From: Arabidopsis thaliana
Taxonomy: Eukaryota > Streptophyta > Magnoliopsida > Brassicales > Brassicaceae
Length of the DNA stretch: 64,000 nucleotides
Direction of reading: 5' to 3'
Assembly: GCF_000001735.4 (NCBI RefSeq)
Contig: NC_003076.8
Coordinates: 14,325,835 to 14,389,834 of the forward strand
Of this stretch, positions 62,438 to 64,000 are shown in pieces. The notes beneath the pieces were generated by a model. The model searched no databases, was not told the DNA's origin, and was given only the letters and a program-made list of their open reading frames with translations. Every line of letters begins with the position of its first letter. Position 1 is the first letter of the stretch. A program made the translations under genes and the position numbers.

Positions 62438-62787
62438 CTATTTTGGTATGGGAGGAGTTGCACCGGCAACTCTTGAACATTGTTCCTTTAGCATCGGAGG
62501 AAAAAACGGAATGAATTCGGTATGCAATTATCGGCGTCCAAAAATGCTTTGCAACAAGCCGGACTTAAATTACCAAACTTTCCAGTAAAAATGGATTGAG
62601 AAATCTCTGCAATGCATTCAGGAATATCCATCACGGATGAGAAACATTTAGTTATATCAGGTAATCCAGGAATCAGTTGGAACGGAAACGGAAAAGGAAG
62701 TTGAGCCGGAAACTGAGGCAATTGAGCATTTACAGAAACTATGATACATAGAACCGCTAGAAGTGAAAACACATTTTTGATAGACAT
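62438..62787 (-). pseudogene. Prolamin-like secreted protein, copy 27 (7-bp deletion, altered C-terminus)
   Basis: ATG at 62785-62787. A 7-bp deletion near 62516 shifts the frame after Pro90, so translation ends at 62488 with a 99-residue product. The new tail is Asn-Ser-Phe-Arg-Phe-Phe-Leu-Arg-Cys, which by chance supplies a sixth cysteine, with a C5-C6 gap of 10 instead of 17 residues. Also L8S, L33P, G57E and G75S. It could be a dead copy or an expressed variant; dead is the simpler reading. Confidence 0.75.
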
Positions 62788-64000
62788 AATGAGAAATTGA
62801 GTAAAAAGTCTTAGTATTGCAACAATATGCTTAATGCTTTGTTTGTTTTTGATTGATGAATAACAATAAAATCCTTGCTTATTTATATGGATTGAAATGT
62901 GAAACTGTCATATTAATTTTTTTAATTTAACATCTTTGAATACTTTAATTAGGTATTTGATTAGCCGTTTTTATAAATTTAATAAAGTTGAAACTCCATG
63001 TGTGAAACACGTAACATTAACTAAGAAATATTGACTACAAAGAGAAAATAAAAGTAATATAGCTTCACATAATTAATCAATCATCGGTTCATATCTCCAA
63101 ATTTAAACAAATAAATCGATTTATAATATTTTCTTCGTGAAATTATTTGAATCAATCTAAAGGTTTGGTTTGTAAAACTTCTATACGATGAGGTTCTCCA
63201 TGACTTGTTAACACTAAACTTAGAGGAGAAGAGTTTCTGGATAGCGGGTTAAACGGTTGGAAAGAGCAGTTCGGATCGGGTATGAAAACGATGAACATAA
63301 TCCAATATATGTGCTAAATATCTACATAAAGTTGGGTTTTCAAAATTGTTAACTCACGTGATCGTGACACGTGTCAAATTTATTAGTGAAATATCCAAAC
63401 ATATCAAATCAAATTTTGTTATTTTTAGGATTTTGTGCAAACAAAAACCCTCTAACTCATCTATTTTTGCATCTTTATTCTCCACCTCCAAAAAATGCAT
63501 AATTATCCGATGAACTCTAAAATAATACGCAATGTAACCCCTTTTTTGTCATTTTTTTCTACGACAATATTTTGTAAGATATTTATATTTAATATATTTA
63601 ATCGAAGCCTTTTCGACGAAAAGTTCAACTCGACCTTCGAAATTTTAAAAATCTAATCTTTATGAGTGTAAAAACGTTTACAATATATATATAAGGGTCA
63701 TATTGTGTATTATTTTAGACTTCATAGGATTAATATGTGTTTGTTAGAGATATAGGGTAAAATTGCAAAACTATAAGAGTTAGATGGGTGTTTTGCACAA
63801 AACCCTATATTTTTAAAAAACAAAATATAGAAAAATTTCATAACCCCATCGGATATATACACAAGTAAAAAAAATCATTCATATATACAATTTTTTTATT
63901 TACTATATTAAAATATTGAACAAATTCTATTAAAAATCGTTTATATATTCAAAACAGAAGTAAAAGTTCCCTATTTTGTTTTAGAAAAATATTAATACGT
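62788..64000. repeat. Partial tandem unit at the right window edge
   Basis: Holds the leader and TATA region of copy 27, its upstream DNA with the double G-box form (63356-63375), the inverted repeat (63406-63824) and the start of the next 3' flank. The sequence has the diverged right-end haplotype shared with 58400-62437. No further gene is reached before the window ends. Confidence 0.85.

Larger units (their letters stand above)
1..64000. repeat. Tandem array of about 2.2-kb gene-bearing units
   Basis: The window is a head-to-tail array of units of 2187-2202 bp, measured from one stop codon to the next: 1067, 3264, 5452, 7639, 9834, 12031, 14228, 16423, 18618, 20813, 23008, 25203, 27399, 29596, 31792, 33989, 36186, 38383, 40580, 42778, 44980, 47174, 49367, 51560, 58043, 60238, 62438. 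The step from 51560 to 58043 returns to 2197 bp once the 4283-bp transposon and its 3-bp site duplication are removed. All genes lie on the minus strand. Base 1 is the middle of an inverted-repeat spacer and base 64000 lies in a 3' flank, so neither array edge is visible. Confidence 0.97.

Noticed and set aside
1-64000. Centromeric satellite or rDNA-type array
   Set aside because: The unit is 2.2 kb with a protein gene and a TATA box; it matches neither short plant centromere satellites nor any rRNA sequence I know.

Overview
The window looks like nuclear DNA of a flowering plant, most likely a Brassicaceae (Arabidopsis-type) genome. The reasons are very AT-rich intergenic DNA, short intronless genes for secreted cysteine-rich peptides of the prolamin-like (ECA1/EC1-type) class, GT-AG introns, and one inserted CACTA (En/Spm) DNA transposon with a plant TnpA-like gene. 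Species cannot be fixed from the sequence alone.

Nearly everything is one head-to-tail array of a unit of about 2.19-2.20 kb. The array enters mid-unit at base 1 and leaves mid-unit at base 64000. Each unit carries one minus-strand gene of about 118 codons: a signal peptide of about 21 residues, a Pro/Phe-rich linker, and a six-cysteine domain (C48, C58, C78-C79, C88, C106). Reading left to right on the plus strand, a unit contains the coding region, about 100 bp of leader and a TATA box, about 450 bp of upstream DNA with a small conserved ORF and one or two G-boxes, an imperfect inverted repeat of about 420 bp, and about 800 bp of AT-rich DNA that is the 3' flank of the next gene. There are 27 gene copies: 22 have an intact frame and 5 are damaged (copies 2, 20, 22, 25, 27). 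Twelve copies (4, 5, 7-16) encode exactly the same protein. Copies near the two ends of the window (1-3 and 22-27) are more diverged and share variants with each other, as expected if the core was expanded and homogenised by unequal exchange or gene conversion.

Between copies 24 and 25 a 4.28-kb CACTA element (53502-57784) is inserted in the 3' flank of copy 25, with a clean 3-bp TTA duplication. It has dense subterminal TTGCGAGG-type repeats and one plus-strand five-exon gene for a 433-aa TnpA-like (Ptta/En/Spm) protein. No TnpD-type transposase is present, so the element is probably non-autonomous.

The point most worth following up is the scale and uniformity of the secreted-peptide array: at least 27 copies, a long run of identical products, and an intergenic inverted repeat repeated with every gene. 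A role in reproduction is inferred from the family, not shown by this sequence.
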